From positions 1-60,077 of the forward strand of contig USSM01000006.1 in NCBI GenBank assembly GCA_900557455.1: a stretch of DNA of 60,077 nucleotides, given 5' to 3'. Origin of the DNA: an uncultured Collinsella sp. (GTDB lineage Bacteria > Actinomycetota > Coriobacteriia > Coriobacteriales > Coriobacteriaceae). Below are positions 32,332 through 41,037 of this stretch, one piece after another. The notes below the pieces were generated by a model. That model searched no databases. It saw only the letters and a program-made list of their open reading frames with translations, and was not told the DNA's origin. The position numbers and the translations under genes were made by a program. Each line of letters starts with the position of its first letter. Position 1 is the first letter of the stretch.

Positions 32332-35300
32332 TTAAGCGAAGTAGGCCACGCCGCTCTCAAAGATCGGCATGAACTTATCGCCGGGGACATGCTCGGGCAC
32401 GTTGCGGTACAGGTTGTCGCCACGACGCTCGGCATGGCCCATCTTGCCCAGGACGCGGCCGTCGGGGCTCGTGATGCCCTCGATGGCGAGTGCGGAGCCG
32501 TTGGGGTTGACGGAAAGATCCATGCTGGGCTTGCCGTCCTCGCCCACGTACTGCGTGGCGACCTGGCCGTTGGCGATGAGCTGGGCGAGCACCTCGTCGT
32601 TGGCGACAAAGCGGCCCTCGCCGTGGCTGATGGCGACGGTGTAGGGGTCGTCCAGGCTGCACTGCGATAGCCACGGGGACAGGTTGGACGAGATACGGGT
32701 GCGCACCAGACGGCTCTGATGGCGACCGATGGTGTTGAACGTCAGCGTGGGCGCATCGGGCGTGGCGTCGACGATGTCGCCGTAGGGCACCAGACCGAGC
32801 TTGATCAGGGCCTGGAAGCCGTTGCAGATGCCCAGCATCAGGCCGTCGCGGGCCTTGAGCAGGTCGCGGACTGCCTCGGTGACCTCGGGAGCGCGGAAGA
32901 ACGCCGTGATGAACTTGGCGGAGCCATCGGGCTCGTCGCCGCCCGAGAAGCCGCCGGGGATCATGACGATCTGGCTTGCACGGATGCGGCGGGCAAGCTC
33001 GTGGGTGCTTTCGGCGACGGCCTCGGGCGTGAGGTTGTTGATCACGAAGGTGTCGGCCTCGGCGCCGGCGGCGCGGAAAGCGCGGGCGCTATCGTACTCG
33101 CAGTTGTTGCCGGGGAACACGGGGATTACCACGCGCGGGCGGGCGATCTTGGCGCCGCTGTACACGTGGATATCCTTGGCACGGAAGTCGATGGTCTCGA
33201 CCTTGGCAGTCTCGCCGGCGCTGCGGTAGGCAAAGACGCCCTCGATGCCGCTCTCCCAGGCCTCCTGGAGCTCGGAGAGCTCGATGACCTCGGAGCCGGT
33301 ATCGATGACATAGCCCTCGACGGTGGTGCCCAGGGGCTCGACGACAACGCCGTCGGCGACCTCGGGCAGCTCGGCATCCTCGGCGAGCTCGACGATAAAG
33401 CTGCCGTAGAGCGGGGTGAAGAGGCTCTCCACGTCCACATCCTCGGCAAGCTCGATACCGATCTGGTTGCCGACGCACATCTTAAAGAGGCTCTCGGCGC
33501 CGCAGCCGTAGCCGGGCGTGGAGACGGCCAGGGCGTCGCCGGTGGCGGTGAGCGCCTCGACGGCGTCAAATGCGGCGAGCAGCTGCTGGGCATCGGGGCG
33601 GTAGTCCTCGCCATAGGTGGCGGGGGCGACACGGACGACGCGATGCGTGAGACCCTTGAACTCGGGGGAGACAGCGCGGTTCGCCTTGCCAACGGCGACA
33701 GCGAAGCTGATCAGGGTCGGCGGAACGTTGAGCTCGCCGGCTTCGTCTTCAAACGAGCCACTCATGGAATCCTTGCCGCCGATGGCGCCGGCACCCAGGT
33801 CGACCTGGGCCATAAGGGCGCCCAGGACGGCTGCCATGGGCTTGCCCCAACGCTCGGCCTCGGTGCGCAGACGCTCAAAGTACTCCTGGAAGGAGAGATA
33901 GGCGCGCTTGTGCTCAAAGCCGGCGGCCACGAGCTTGGCGATGGACTCGACCACGGACAGGTAGGCGCCCGCAAACTGGTCGGCCTCCATCAGATAGGGG
34001 TTGAAGCCCCATGCCATAGCGCTCGCTGTGGTGGTCTCGCCGTCCACGGGGAACTTGGCGACCATGGCAGAGCTCGGAGTGAGCTGCGTCTTGCCACCAA
34101 AGGGCATGAGCACGGTCGCGGCACCGATGGTAGAGTCGAAGCGCTCGGAAAGGCCCTTGTTGGAGGCGACGTTAAGATCGGTGACGAGCGAGGTCATGCG
34201 CTCGGCAAGCGTGGTGCCGGCCCAGCTGGGCTGCCACACGCTGCGGGCGCAGACGTGGGCGACCTGGTGCTTGGGCGCGCCGTTGGAGTTGAGGAACTCG
34301 CGGGACAGATCGACGATGGCGACGCCGTTCCAGGCCATGCGCATGCGCGGCTCGGCGGTAACCTCGGCGATGACGGTTGCTTCCAGGTTCTCCTCGGCGG
34401 CGTAGCCCATGAATTCCTCGACGTCACCGTCGGCGACGGCGCAGGCCATGCGCTCCTGGGACTCGGAAATGGCGAGCTCGGTGCCATCCAGGCCGTCGTA
34501 CTTCTTGGTCACGGTGTCCAGGTCGACATACAGGCCGTCGGCAAGTTCACCCACGGCGACCGAGACGCCACCGGCGCCAAAGTCGTTGCAGCGCTTGATC
34601 AGACGGCAGGCATCGCCGCGGCGGAACAGACGCTGCAGCTTGCGCTCGACCGGGGCGTTGCCCTTCTGGACCTCGGCACCCGAGGTTTCGATGGACTCGG
34701 TGTTCTGGGTTTTGGAGGAGCCGGTGGCGCCACCGATGCCGTCACGGCCGGTGCGGCCGCCCAACAGGATAATCTTGTCGGTGGGGGCGGGGCACTCGCG
34801 GCGCACGTGGTTTGCCGGGGTAGCGCCCACGACGGCGCCGACCTCCATGCGCTTGGCCACGTAACCGGGGTGATAGAGCTCGTTGACCTGGCCGGTGGCA
34901 AGGCCAATCTGGTTGCCGTAGCTGGAGTAGCCGGCGGCAGCGGTGGTTACGAGCTTGCGCTGCGGCAGCTTGCCCTCGAGCGTCTCGGAGACGGGGACGG
35001 TGGGGTCGCCGGCGCCGGTGACACGCATGGCCTGGTACACATAGCTGCGGCCCGAGAGCGGGTCGCGGATGGCGCCGCCCACGCAGGTGGCGGCACCGCC
35101 GAAGGGCTCGATCTCGGTCGGGTGGTTATGGGTCTCGTTCTTAAAGAGGAACAGCCAGTCCTGGTCCTCGCCGTCGACATCGACCTTCACCTTGACGGTG
35201 CAGGCGTTGATCTCCTCGGATTCGTCGACATCGGTCATGACGCCGGTCTTCTTAAGGTACTTGGCGCCGATGGTGCCCATGTCCATGAGACAGACGGGCT

Positions 35301-36078
35301 TGGCGTCGCGGCCGAGTTCGTGGCGCATCTCCATGTAGCGGTCGAAGGCCTGCTGCACCACGGCGTCGTCGATCGTCACGTCGTCCAGGACGGTGCCGAA
35401 GGTGGTGTGGCGGCAGTGGTCGGACCAATAGGTGTCGATCACGCGGATCTCGGTGATGGTGGGGTCGCGATCCTCATCGCGGAAGTACTGCTGGCAGAAG
35501 GCGATATCCGCTTCGTCCATGGCAAGGCCGCGATCGGCGATAAAGGCGGCAAGGCCGGCCTCGTCGAGCTCGCGGAAGCCGTCGAGCACCTCGACGGGCT
35601 GGGGCTCGGGGGTCTCCATGTACAGCGTCTCGGGTAGGTCGAGCGAGGCGATGCGCGCCTCGACGGGGTTCACCACGTAGTGCTTGATGGCCTCGATGGC
35701 GTCTTCGTCCAGAGCGCCCGGGATCATATAGACCTTGGCGGAGCGTACGGCGGGGCGCTCGCCCTGGCTGATGAGCTGCACGCACTCGCTGGCGGAGTCG
35801 GCGCGCTGGTCAAACTGGCCAGGCAGGAATTCGACGGCAAAGACGGCGCCATCGCTTGCGGGGAGCTCGTCATAGGTCACATCGACCTGGGGCTCACTAA
35901 AGACGGTCGGCACGCAGGAGCGGAAAAGCTCCTCGTCGATGCCCTCGACGTCGTAGCGGTTGATGATCCTCAGGGCCTCGATGCCCTTGATGCCGAGAAT
36001 CTCGGTCAGCTCGCCCTTGAGCTGCTGAGCCTCGACGTCGAACCCGGGTTTCTTCTCCACGTAGATACGAGAGACCAT
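32332..36078 (-). CDS. purL: Phosphoribosylformylglycinamidine synthase, single-chain
   Basis: 1248 residues, the length of the fused FGAM synthase found in clostridia and relatives. It converts FGAR, glutamine and ATP to FGAM, step 4 of purine synthesis. Visible are an N-terminal PurS-like region, the linker HCRHTTFG, the ATP-binding FKNETHNHPTEIEPFGGAAT, a second SDSM/GGKDSMSGSF block, and a class I glutaminase end. In the glutaminase the cysteine lies in GICNGFQAL and the histidine in ISHGEGRF, after VIPVFPGNNCEYD. ATG 36078 has AGGCAGGA upstream; 36 further codons in frame lack one. No other pur gene lies nearby, and no purine riboswitch is recognisable in the 184-base divergent leader. 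Confidence 0.93.
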   Translation of the reverse strand: MVSRIYVEKKPGFDVEAQQLKGELTEILGIKGIEALRIINRYDVEGIDEELFRSCVPTVFSEPQVDVTYDELPASDGAVFAVEFLPGQFDQRADSASECVQLISQGERPAVRSAKVYMIPGALDEDAIEAIKHYVVNPVEARIASLDLPETLYMETPEPQPVEVLDGFRELDEAGLAAFIADRGLAMDEADIAFCQQYFRDEDRDPTITEIRVIDTYWSDHCRHTTFGTVLDDVTIDDAVVQQAFDRYMEMRHELGRDAKPVCLMDMGTIGAKYLKKTGVMTDVDESEEINACTVKVKVDVDGEDQDWLFLFKNETHNHPTEIEPFGGAATCVGGAIRDPLSGRSYVYQAMRVTGAGDPTVPVSETLEGKLPQRKLVTTAAAGYSSYGNQIGLATGQVNELYHPGYVAKRMEVGAVVGATPANHVRRECPAPTDKIILLGGRTGRDGIGGATGSSKTQNTESIETSGAEVQKGNAPVERKLQRLFRRGDACRLIKRCNDFGAGGVSVAVGELADGLYVDLDTVTKKYDGLDGTELAISESQERMACAVADGDVEEFMGYAAEENLEATVIAEVTAEPRMRMAWNGVAIVDLSREFLNSNGAPKHQVAHVCARSVWQPSWAGTTLAERMTSLVTDLNVASNKGLSERFDSTIGAATVLMPFGGKTQLTPSSAMVAKFPVDGETTTASAMAWGFNPYLMEADQFAGAYLSVVESIAKLVAAGFEHKRAYLSFQEYFERLRTEAERWGKPMAAVLGALMAQVDLGAGAIGGKDSMSGSFEDEAGELNVPPTLISFAVAVGKANRAVSPEFKGLTHRVVRVAPATYGEDYRPDAQQLLAAFDAVEALTATGDALAVSTPGYGCGAESLFKMCVGNQIGIELAEDVDVESLFTPLYGSFIVELAEDAELPEVADGVVVEPLGTTVEGYVIDTGSEVIELSELQEAWESGIEGVFAYRSAGETAKVETIDFRAKDIHVYSGAKIARPRVVIPVFPGNNCEYDSARAFRAAGAEADTFVINNLTPEAVAESTHELARRIRASQIVMIPGGFSGGDEPDGSAKFITAFFRAPEVTEAVRDLLKARDGLMLGICNGFQALIKLGLVPYGDIVDATPDAPTLTFNTIGRHQSRLVRTRISSNLSPWLSQCSLDDPYTVAISHGEGRFVANDEVLAQLIANGQVATQYVGEDGKPSMDLSVNPNGSALAIEGITSPDGRVLGKMGHAERRGDNLYRNVPEHVPGDKFMPIFESGVAYFA

Positions 36079-36262
36079 TGGTTCCTGCCTTTCTGATCGG
36101 TTGGGCGTACGGTACGGTATGCGGCAGCGGTCGGTTTGCGGGGACTGCCCTGCGGTCGCCTTGAGCCACATGTTTGTAAACCTCACTATGATACGACAGC
36201 TCGTGGCGCGTTGCGGACGGCGAGGGTGCTACAGTGATGCGCAAACAAGAGAAAGGCATCAC

Positions 36263-37825
36263 ATGGCATTCGCTTCACTCGCCATCATCGCGCTCGTGGC
36301 CTTTGCAAGCCCCTTCATCGCCTCGGCGATTCCCGGAAAACCCGTTCCCGAAACGGTCTTTTTGCTCGTGTTCGGCGCAGTGCTGGGACCCCATATGCTC
36401 GGCGTCATCCATGTAGATGCCGAGGTCTCGCTCGTGTCAGAGCTCGGTCTGGCATTTTTGTTCCTGCTTGCCGGCTTTGAGATCGATCCCAAGAACATCA
36501 CGGGCGTCGAGGGCCGCTACGGTATGGCCACGTGGGCTGTCACATTTTGTATCGCCTGGCTTGCCGTGCGCTTTACCCCGTGGTTCTCGGTCAGCCATTT
36601 CGACGGTATCGCCGTGACGCTCGCCTTGACCTCGACGGCGCTTGGGGCGCTCATGCCCATCTTGCGCGAGCGGTTGCTTGCCGGAACGCGCGTCGGTGAT
36701 TCGATTCTTGCCTATGGTACGTGGGGCGAGCTCGGCCCCGTGCTCGCCATGTCGGTACTGCTGTCTGCCCGTACGGGCATCGAGACGCTGCTGATCTTGG
36801 GCTTATTTGCCGCCGTGTGCGTGCTGCTTGCCGTGGTCCCCAGCCGCTCCAAACGCGTCGGCAGCCGCTTCTTTGCGTTTGTCGAGGAGCGCGCCGATAC
36901 CACGTCGCAGACGTTCGTACGCCTGACAGTGCTTATTTTGGTCACGCTCGTGGCGTTCTCGGCCATCTTTAGCCTCGATATCGTATTGGGCGCTTTTGCC
37001 GCCGGCTTTGTCCTGCGCTATATCATCCCCGAGGGCAACCATACGCTTGAGACCAAGCTCGACGGCCTGGCCTACGGCTTTTTGATCCCGGTGTTCTTTA
37101 CCGTGTCGGGCGCTAAGATCGACCTGACGGCCGTGGTGTCGCGCCCCGGGCTGCTCGTGGGCTTTATCTTGGCGCTGCTGATCATTCGTGCCGTGCCCAT
37201 TCTCATCTCTATGAGCATTTGTCCCGTGACGCGCGATGTGTCGGCGTATGGCCGCATTACCGTGGCGCTCTACTGCACCACGGCGCTGCCGATCATCGTT
37301 GCCGTAACGAGCGTGGCCGTCAACGCGGGCGCGCTGTCGCAAGATATTGCGTCGGTCATGGTTGCCGCCGGTGCCATCACGGTGTTCTTGATGCCATTGC
37401 TCGCGCAGCTCTTCTACCGCGTGGTCGACGCCGCACCGGTCGCCGCCGTGGCAGAGGTTGCCGAGCATCCATCCGATGCGCTCGACATCCTGCGCGCCCA
37501 TCACGATTTGGCGAGCCTGCTCGCGCGCGAGCACGAGCTGCTGACCTCGCATGGACACGGTCGCGTATTTGAGGGCCTGCCTACGCTCGATACGATTGCC
37601 GAGCGTCTTTCCGCCGAGGCAGCGAGCGGCCACATCGATGCCCGCATCGTGGACGCGGCGCATCTTCTTGCCGATAAGACCTATGGTGATGAGGTTGACC
37701 CGTCCGAGTTGACTCCGCGTGAGCGCCGCCGCCTGGAGCGCGCCAAGCTCGCCGTGCACGAATATCGCCGCCGCATGCTGGAACTCTATGCGAGCGATGA
37801 AGCCCAGGACGACGACGGCAAGTAG
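36263..37825 (+). CDS. Monovalent cation:proton antiporter (CPA2-like)
   Basis: 520 residues from ATG 36263 behind AAAGG. About twelve membrane helices (1-390) show CPA2 features: PVPETVFLLVFGAVLGPHML, GLAFLFLLAGFEIDP, TSTALGALMPILRERL, and FSLDIVLGAFAAGFVLRY before a PVFFTVSGAKIDL motif. The cytoplasmic tail (about 400-520) is charged and helical, without a recognisable Rossmann TrkA-N domain. It probably exchanges Na+ or K+ for protons. It is divergent from purL across 184 bases, with a TATGAT box at 36188-36193. A terminator follows. Confidence 0.82.
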   Translation: MAFASLAIIALVAFASPFIASAIPGKPVPETVFLLVFGAVLGPHMLGVIHVDAEVSLVSELGLAFLFLLAGFEIDPKNITGVEGRYGMATWAVTFCIAWLAVRFTPWFSVSHFDGIAVTLALTSTALGALMPILRERLLAGTRVGDSILAYGTWGELGPVLAMSVLLSARTGIETLLILGLFAAVCVLLAVVPSRSKRVGSRFFAFVEERADTTSQTFVRLTVLILVTLVAFSAIFSLDIVLGAFAAGFVLRYIIPEGNHTLETKLDGLAYGFLIPVFFTVSGAKIDLTAVVSRPGLLVGFILALLIIRAVPILISMSICPVTRDVSAYGRITVALYCTTALPIIVAVTSVAVNAGALSQDIASVMVAAGAITVFLMPLLAQLFYRVVDAAPVAAVAEVAEHPSDALDILRAHHDLASLLAREHELLTSHGHGRVFEGLPTLDTIAERLSAEAASGHIDARIVDAAHLLADKTYGDEVDPSELTPRERRRLERAKLAVHEYRRRMLELYASDEAQDDDGK

Positions 37826-37863
37826 CAAGGAATGTCGGGATACGGGTTCCGTCCAAATAATAG

Positions 37864-37902
37864 AAGGCGCGCTGCCTGCGGTTGATGCGGACAGCGCGCC
37901 TT
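37864..37902 (+). terminator. Intrinsic terminator after the antiporter gene
   Basis: AAGGCGCGCTG (37864-37874) pairs with CAGCGCGCCTT (37892-37902), followed by TTGCG. It may serve the convergent SDR gene as well. Confidence 0.8.
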
Positions 37903-37946
37903 TTGCGTTGAACTCTGTTGATGTTCGAAGCCGAAACTTTCGACCT

Positions 37947-38696
37947 TTAGGAGCGGGCTGCCCCGTCGACGGGGAGGATGGCGCCCGTGACATAGGATGA
38001 CATGTCGCTCGCTAGGAAAACGAAGGCGTTGGCGACGTCCTCGGGCTCGCCCATGCGGCCGAGCGGAATAGTGGCGATGATGGGCTTGATGACCTCTTCG
38101 GGCAGGTTAGCGACCATGTCGGTCTTAGTCACTCCAGGGGCAACGGCGTTGACGCGGATGCCCATGGGGGCGAGCTCGCGCGAGAGCGACTGGACCATGC
38201 CGTTGACGGCAAACTTGGACGTGGGGTAACCGACGCCGGAGGGCTGGCCGTACTTGGCGACCATCGAGCTTGTGGTAGTGATGGTGCCGCCGTGGCCGGC
38301 CTCGGTCATGATCTTGGCGGCAGCCTGGTGGCCGTTAAAGACAGCGACGACGTTGAGGCCCATAACTTTGGCGAACTCCTCGGCTGTATAGTCCAAAAGG
38401 GGCGAGCGCTGGGAGATTCCGGCGTTGTTGACGACCGTATCGAGACCGCCCATGTCGGCTGCAGCCTGGGTAAAGGCCTCGGTCACGGCTTCGAGTGAGG
38501 TGAGGTCGCAGGAGCGACCCCAGACCTTGGCGTCGGGATAGACGGCTGTCAGCTTCTCAACGGCCGCGTCGGCAGTCTCCTGGCGCGAGCCAAAGACGGC
38601 GACGGCAGCGCCTTCCTCGATAAAACGGCAGGCGATCGCATAGCCGATACCGCGCGTGCCTCCGGTGATGATTGCTTTCTTGCCCTCGAGCAACAT
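37947..38696 (-). CDS. Short-chain dehydrogenase/reductase, FabG/BaiA-like
   Basis: 249 residues. Classical SDR: cofactor loop TGGTRGIGYA (12-21), CDLTS near 63, NNAG (about 91-94), Ser of TTSSM near 144, and YxxxK in GYPTSK near 157-162. An adjacent PGVTKTDM and a terminal VDGA complete the fold. Length and several blocks (ITGGTRGIG, F-G-x-x-Q-E, DLTS, GYPTSK) resemble BaiA 3-alpha-hydroxysteroid dehydrogenases as well as FabG. FGSRQE after the second strand has Arg where NAD-specific BaiA has an acidic residue, suggesting NADP(H). It lies outside any fab cluster. FabG or a hydroxysteroid dehydrogenase are both possible. Confidence 0.8.
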   Translation of the reverse strand: MLLEGKKAIITGGTRGIGYAIACRFIEEGAAVAVFGSRQETADAAVEKLTAVYPDAKVWGRSCDLTSLEAVTEAFTQAAADMGGLDTVVNNAGISQRSPLLDYTAEEFAKVMGLNVVAVFNGHQAAAKIMTEAGHGGTITTTSSMVAKYGQPSGVGYPTSKFAVNGMVQSLSRELAPMGIRVNAVAPGVTKTDMVANLPEEVIKPIIATIPLGRMGEPEDVANAFVFLASDMSSYVTGAILPVDGAARS

Positions 38697-38855
38697 GGTG
38701 CCTCCATTCTTCGGGGGGTGGACGTACGCAGCACAGGATAGCGGCGGACAAAAGCAAACATGCCTGCTTATCGGTGAGCGGTATCCCTGGTTGACACCGA
38801 ACGGTCAAATTGTTCAAACGCGGATCGCGTCAATGCGCCCCGAGCGTGCAAATAA

Positions 38856-38889
38856 AAGGGCTCCCGTCCAAGACCAGACGGGAGCCCTT
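38856..38889 (-). terminator. Intrinsic terminator of hom
   Basis: AAGGGCTCCCGTC (38856-38868) pairs perfectly with 38877-38889. On the minus strand the stem runs into TTTTATTTG, 32 bases past the hom stop. Confidence 0.88.
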
Positions 38890-38920
38890 CGAGCAAATGC
38901 GTTGTGGGGTGTAAACCGAA

Positions 38921-40264
38921 CTAGTTAGCCATGACGCCTTCGGTCCAGGCTTCGACGTCCTCGATGCGCAGGACGTTGGCGACCTCGGCCACGCAGTCGA
39001 CGCTGGCAAGCTCGGCGGCGGCAGCCTGGACGTCCTTCTCGAGTGCGCGGTGCGTCAGGAAGATGACCGAGCAGGCATCGCTGACACCCGACTTGCCGTC
39101 CTCGACTTGGTTGATGAGCGAGATCGAAATGTTGTGCTTGGCAAAGATGTCGACCGTCTCGGACAGGGCGCCCACGCGGTCGGCGACCTTCAGGCGCACA
39201 TAGTACTTGGTCTGGAGCTCGTCCATGGGCTTAAAGACGAGGTTGTGACCATAGGGCTCAATCTCGGGCAGCGGAGCCACGCCCCGGCTGATCTGCTCGG
39301 AGAGCGACAGGATATCGCCCACGACGGCGCTCGCGGTGGGGAAGGAGCCTGCGCCGGCACCGTAGAACATGGTCTCGCCCACGGCGTCGCCCACTACGTA
39401 AACAGCGTTCATGGCGCCGTTGACCTTGGCAAGCATGTGGTCGGCGGGGATCAGCGTGGGATGCACGCGGACGTCGACGCCGGCGTCGGTGTTGCGGGCG
39501 ATGCCGAGCAGCTTAATGGTGTAGCCGAGCTCACGGGCCTGGGCGATGTCCTCGGCGCCGATGGTGCGGATACCCTGCTGGTACACATCATCGGTGGTAA
39601 CGCGGGTGCCAAAGCCGATGGAGGCGAGGATGGCCGTCTTGCTGGCGGCGTCGAAGCCGTCGACGTCGGCGGACGGGTCGGCCTCGGCATAGCCCTTGGC
39701 CTGCGCGTCGGCGAGCACGTCGGCGTAATCGGCGCCCTCGGCGTCCATGCGCGACAGGATATAGTTGGTGGTGCCGTTGAGGATGCCGGCGATGGTCAGG
39801 ATCTTGTTGCCCACCAGGTCGTGCTCAAGCGTGCTCACGATGGGGATGCCGCCGCCGCAACTGGCCTCGCACTTAATCTGCACGCCGCACGCACGCGCCT
39901 TCTCGGCAAGCGTCTCGACGTGGCGGCCCAGCAGGGCCTTGTTGGCAGAGACGACGTGCTTGCCGTGCTCAAAGGCAGTGGTAAAGATCTCGGTTGCGGG
40001 ATGCTCGCCGCCGATCAGCTCGACGACGATGTCGACGGCGGGGTCGGTGACGACGTCGTGCCAGTCACTCGTAAAGGCCTCGCGCTCAATGCCTGCCGAC
40101 TCGGCCTGCTCCCAAGCAAGCGCGCAGGCGCGGGTCAGCTTAAGGTCGATGCCGTAGGCTGCCAGGTACTCATCGTGGTGGCTCTTGATCAGACGGGCCA
40201 CGCCGCCGCCGACGGTTCCCAGACCGATGAGGCCGACGTTCACGGTGCGCAGGGATTCGCTCAT
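38921..40264 (-). CDS. hom: Homoserine dehydrogenase
   Basis: 447 residues. It reduces aspartate semialdehyde to homoserine for threonine and methionine synthesis. Features: NAD(P) loop VGLIGLGTVGGGVARLI at the N-terminus, VVSANKALLG near 105, ASCGGGIPIV, ILNGTTNYIL, DPSADVDGFDAASK, and the conserved GAGAGSFPTASAVVGDI. A C-terminal ACT domain (about 345-430) starts YYVRLKVADRVGALSE and gives feedback control, usually by threonine. Normal length for a monofunctional enzyme. ATG 40264 follows GAAGGAGC. A TAGAAT -10 candidate lies about 60 bases upstream. Confidence 0.93.
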   Translation of the reverse strand: MSESLRTVNVGLIGLGTVGGGVARLIKSHHDEYLAAYGIDLKLTRACALAWEQAESAGIEREAFTSDWHDVVTDPAVDIVVELIGGEHPATEIFTTAFEHGKHVVSANKALLGRHVETLAEKARACGVQIKCEASCGGGIPIVSTLEHDLVGNKILTIAGILNGTTNYILSRMDAEGADYADVLADAQAKGYAEADPSADVDGFDAASKTAILASIGFGTRVTTDDVYQQGIRTIGAEDIAQARELGYTIKLLGIARNTDAGVDVRVHPTLIPADHMLAKVNGAMNAVYVVGDAVGETMFYGAGAGSFPTASAVVGDILSLSEQISRGVAPLPEIEPYGHNLVFKPMDELQTKYYVRLKVADRVGALSETVDIFAKHNISISLINQVEDGKSGVSDACSVIFLTHRALEKDVQAAAAELASVDCVAEVANVLRIEDVEAWTEGVMAN

Positions 40265-40473
40265 AGATAGCTCCTTCGTGCATCTTATGGATGGATTAAC
40301 CGCTTAAAGGTTGAGTGCATTCTAGCGTGAACCGAGGGCGCGTGCTCGCCAGTTAACAGGAGTCGCACAAAACGGCACCACCGAAACGCTGCGGAAACAT
40401 TGGAAACACGCTCGCTACAAACGAACTTCCGTAACAAACTGTCAACGTTTGCACCATAAGGTTTGCCCTGTGC

Positions 40474-40767
40474 GACTGGGGCATGCAGGCGCTCGTCGGC
40501 CCCGTCACCACCGGTGCCGCCGTCGCCGTCTCGGGCGAGATCGCCGATGCCTTTGCCGAGCAGGCCAAGGCATCCAAGCTCGACATCGTCGATACCGAGA
40601 CCTTTAAGGACGACTCCTCCACGAGCTTTATCAACCAGCCGACCAAGGCCATGCGCAAGATCAAGATCGACGGCCTGACCGGCGAGCTAACGTGGAATGA
40701 CGAAGGTCAGGTCGAAAAGCCTGCTACGGCCTATGTGATTCAGGACGGTAAGTACATCGCCGCCTAA
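40474..40767 (+). pseudogene. Internally deleted relic of a LivJ-type binding protein
   Basis: An in-frame 95-codon ORF (ATG 40483) aligns in three blocks to the intact LivJ encoded next to it. Block one is DWGMQALVGPVTTG (LivJ about 110-125). Block two is IADAFAEQAKASKLDIV through to DDSSTSF (LivJ about 197-236). Block three is KIDGLTGELTWNDEGQV through to DGKYIAA (LivJ C-terminus). The N-terminal half with signal and two large segments are gone. The second junction falls in CCAAGGC, a sequence present at both matching sites of livJ, consistent with deletion between short direct repeats. Divergence from livJ throughout shows it came from a separate paralogue. There is no signal peptide and no good ribosome binding site, so it is probably not functional. 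Confidence 0.85.
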
Positions 40768-41037
40768 GTGCATATACATCGAGACCGGCGGGCCGTTTTA
40801 TTCAGGGCAAGGACGCCTGTAACAGAACGGAAACATTACTTTCACACAATAAAGTGGCTAAACTGCATAAACCGACAGGAATACGCAGAATTATGGATAA
40901 ATGAACAAATCCAAAGAAAAGTTGAAATAATCGCCACTTTCCTTAACTAAAGCGTCTAGTATTTTGCGAACGCCGAGCACGGCGAAGGATGGCCTGTCGG
41001 GTAACCGAAACCCGACGAGATTTGAGAGGAGAGCCGC
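40768..41037 (+). promoter_or_regulatory. A/T-rich promoter and structured leader of livJ
   Basis: 270 non-coding bases. About 40815-40965 is markedly A/T-rich compared with its surroundings and may act as an UP element. A TAGTATTTT stretch near 40958 is a -10 candidate. Downstream come two hairpins: CGCCG/CGGCG around 40971-40985 and TCGGGT/ACCCGA around 40997-41016, then GAGAGGAGAG and the livJ start. The structure suggests post-transcriptional control, but I recognise no riboswitch class. Confidence 0.5.

Noticed and set aside
32719..35637. 972-codon open frame on the plus strand opposite purL
   Set aside because: It is antisense to a complete PurL with all motifs. Its product is a Gly/Leu/Asp-biased string typical of the reverse frame of GC-rich genes, and it has no ribosome binding site.
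37947..38696. Collinsella 7-beta-hydroxysteroid dehydrogenase
   Set aside because: The sequence differs from the known enzyme at the cofactor loop and around the active site, and is closer to FabG/BaiA.
40768..41037. Known riboswitch or T-box upstream of livJ
   Set aside because: Two hairpins exist but no T-box motif, specifier or conserved riboswitch core could be found by eye.
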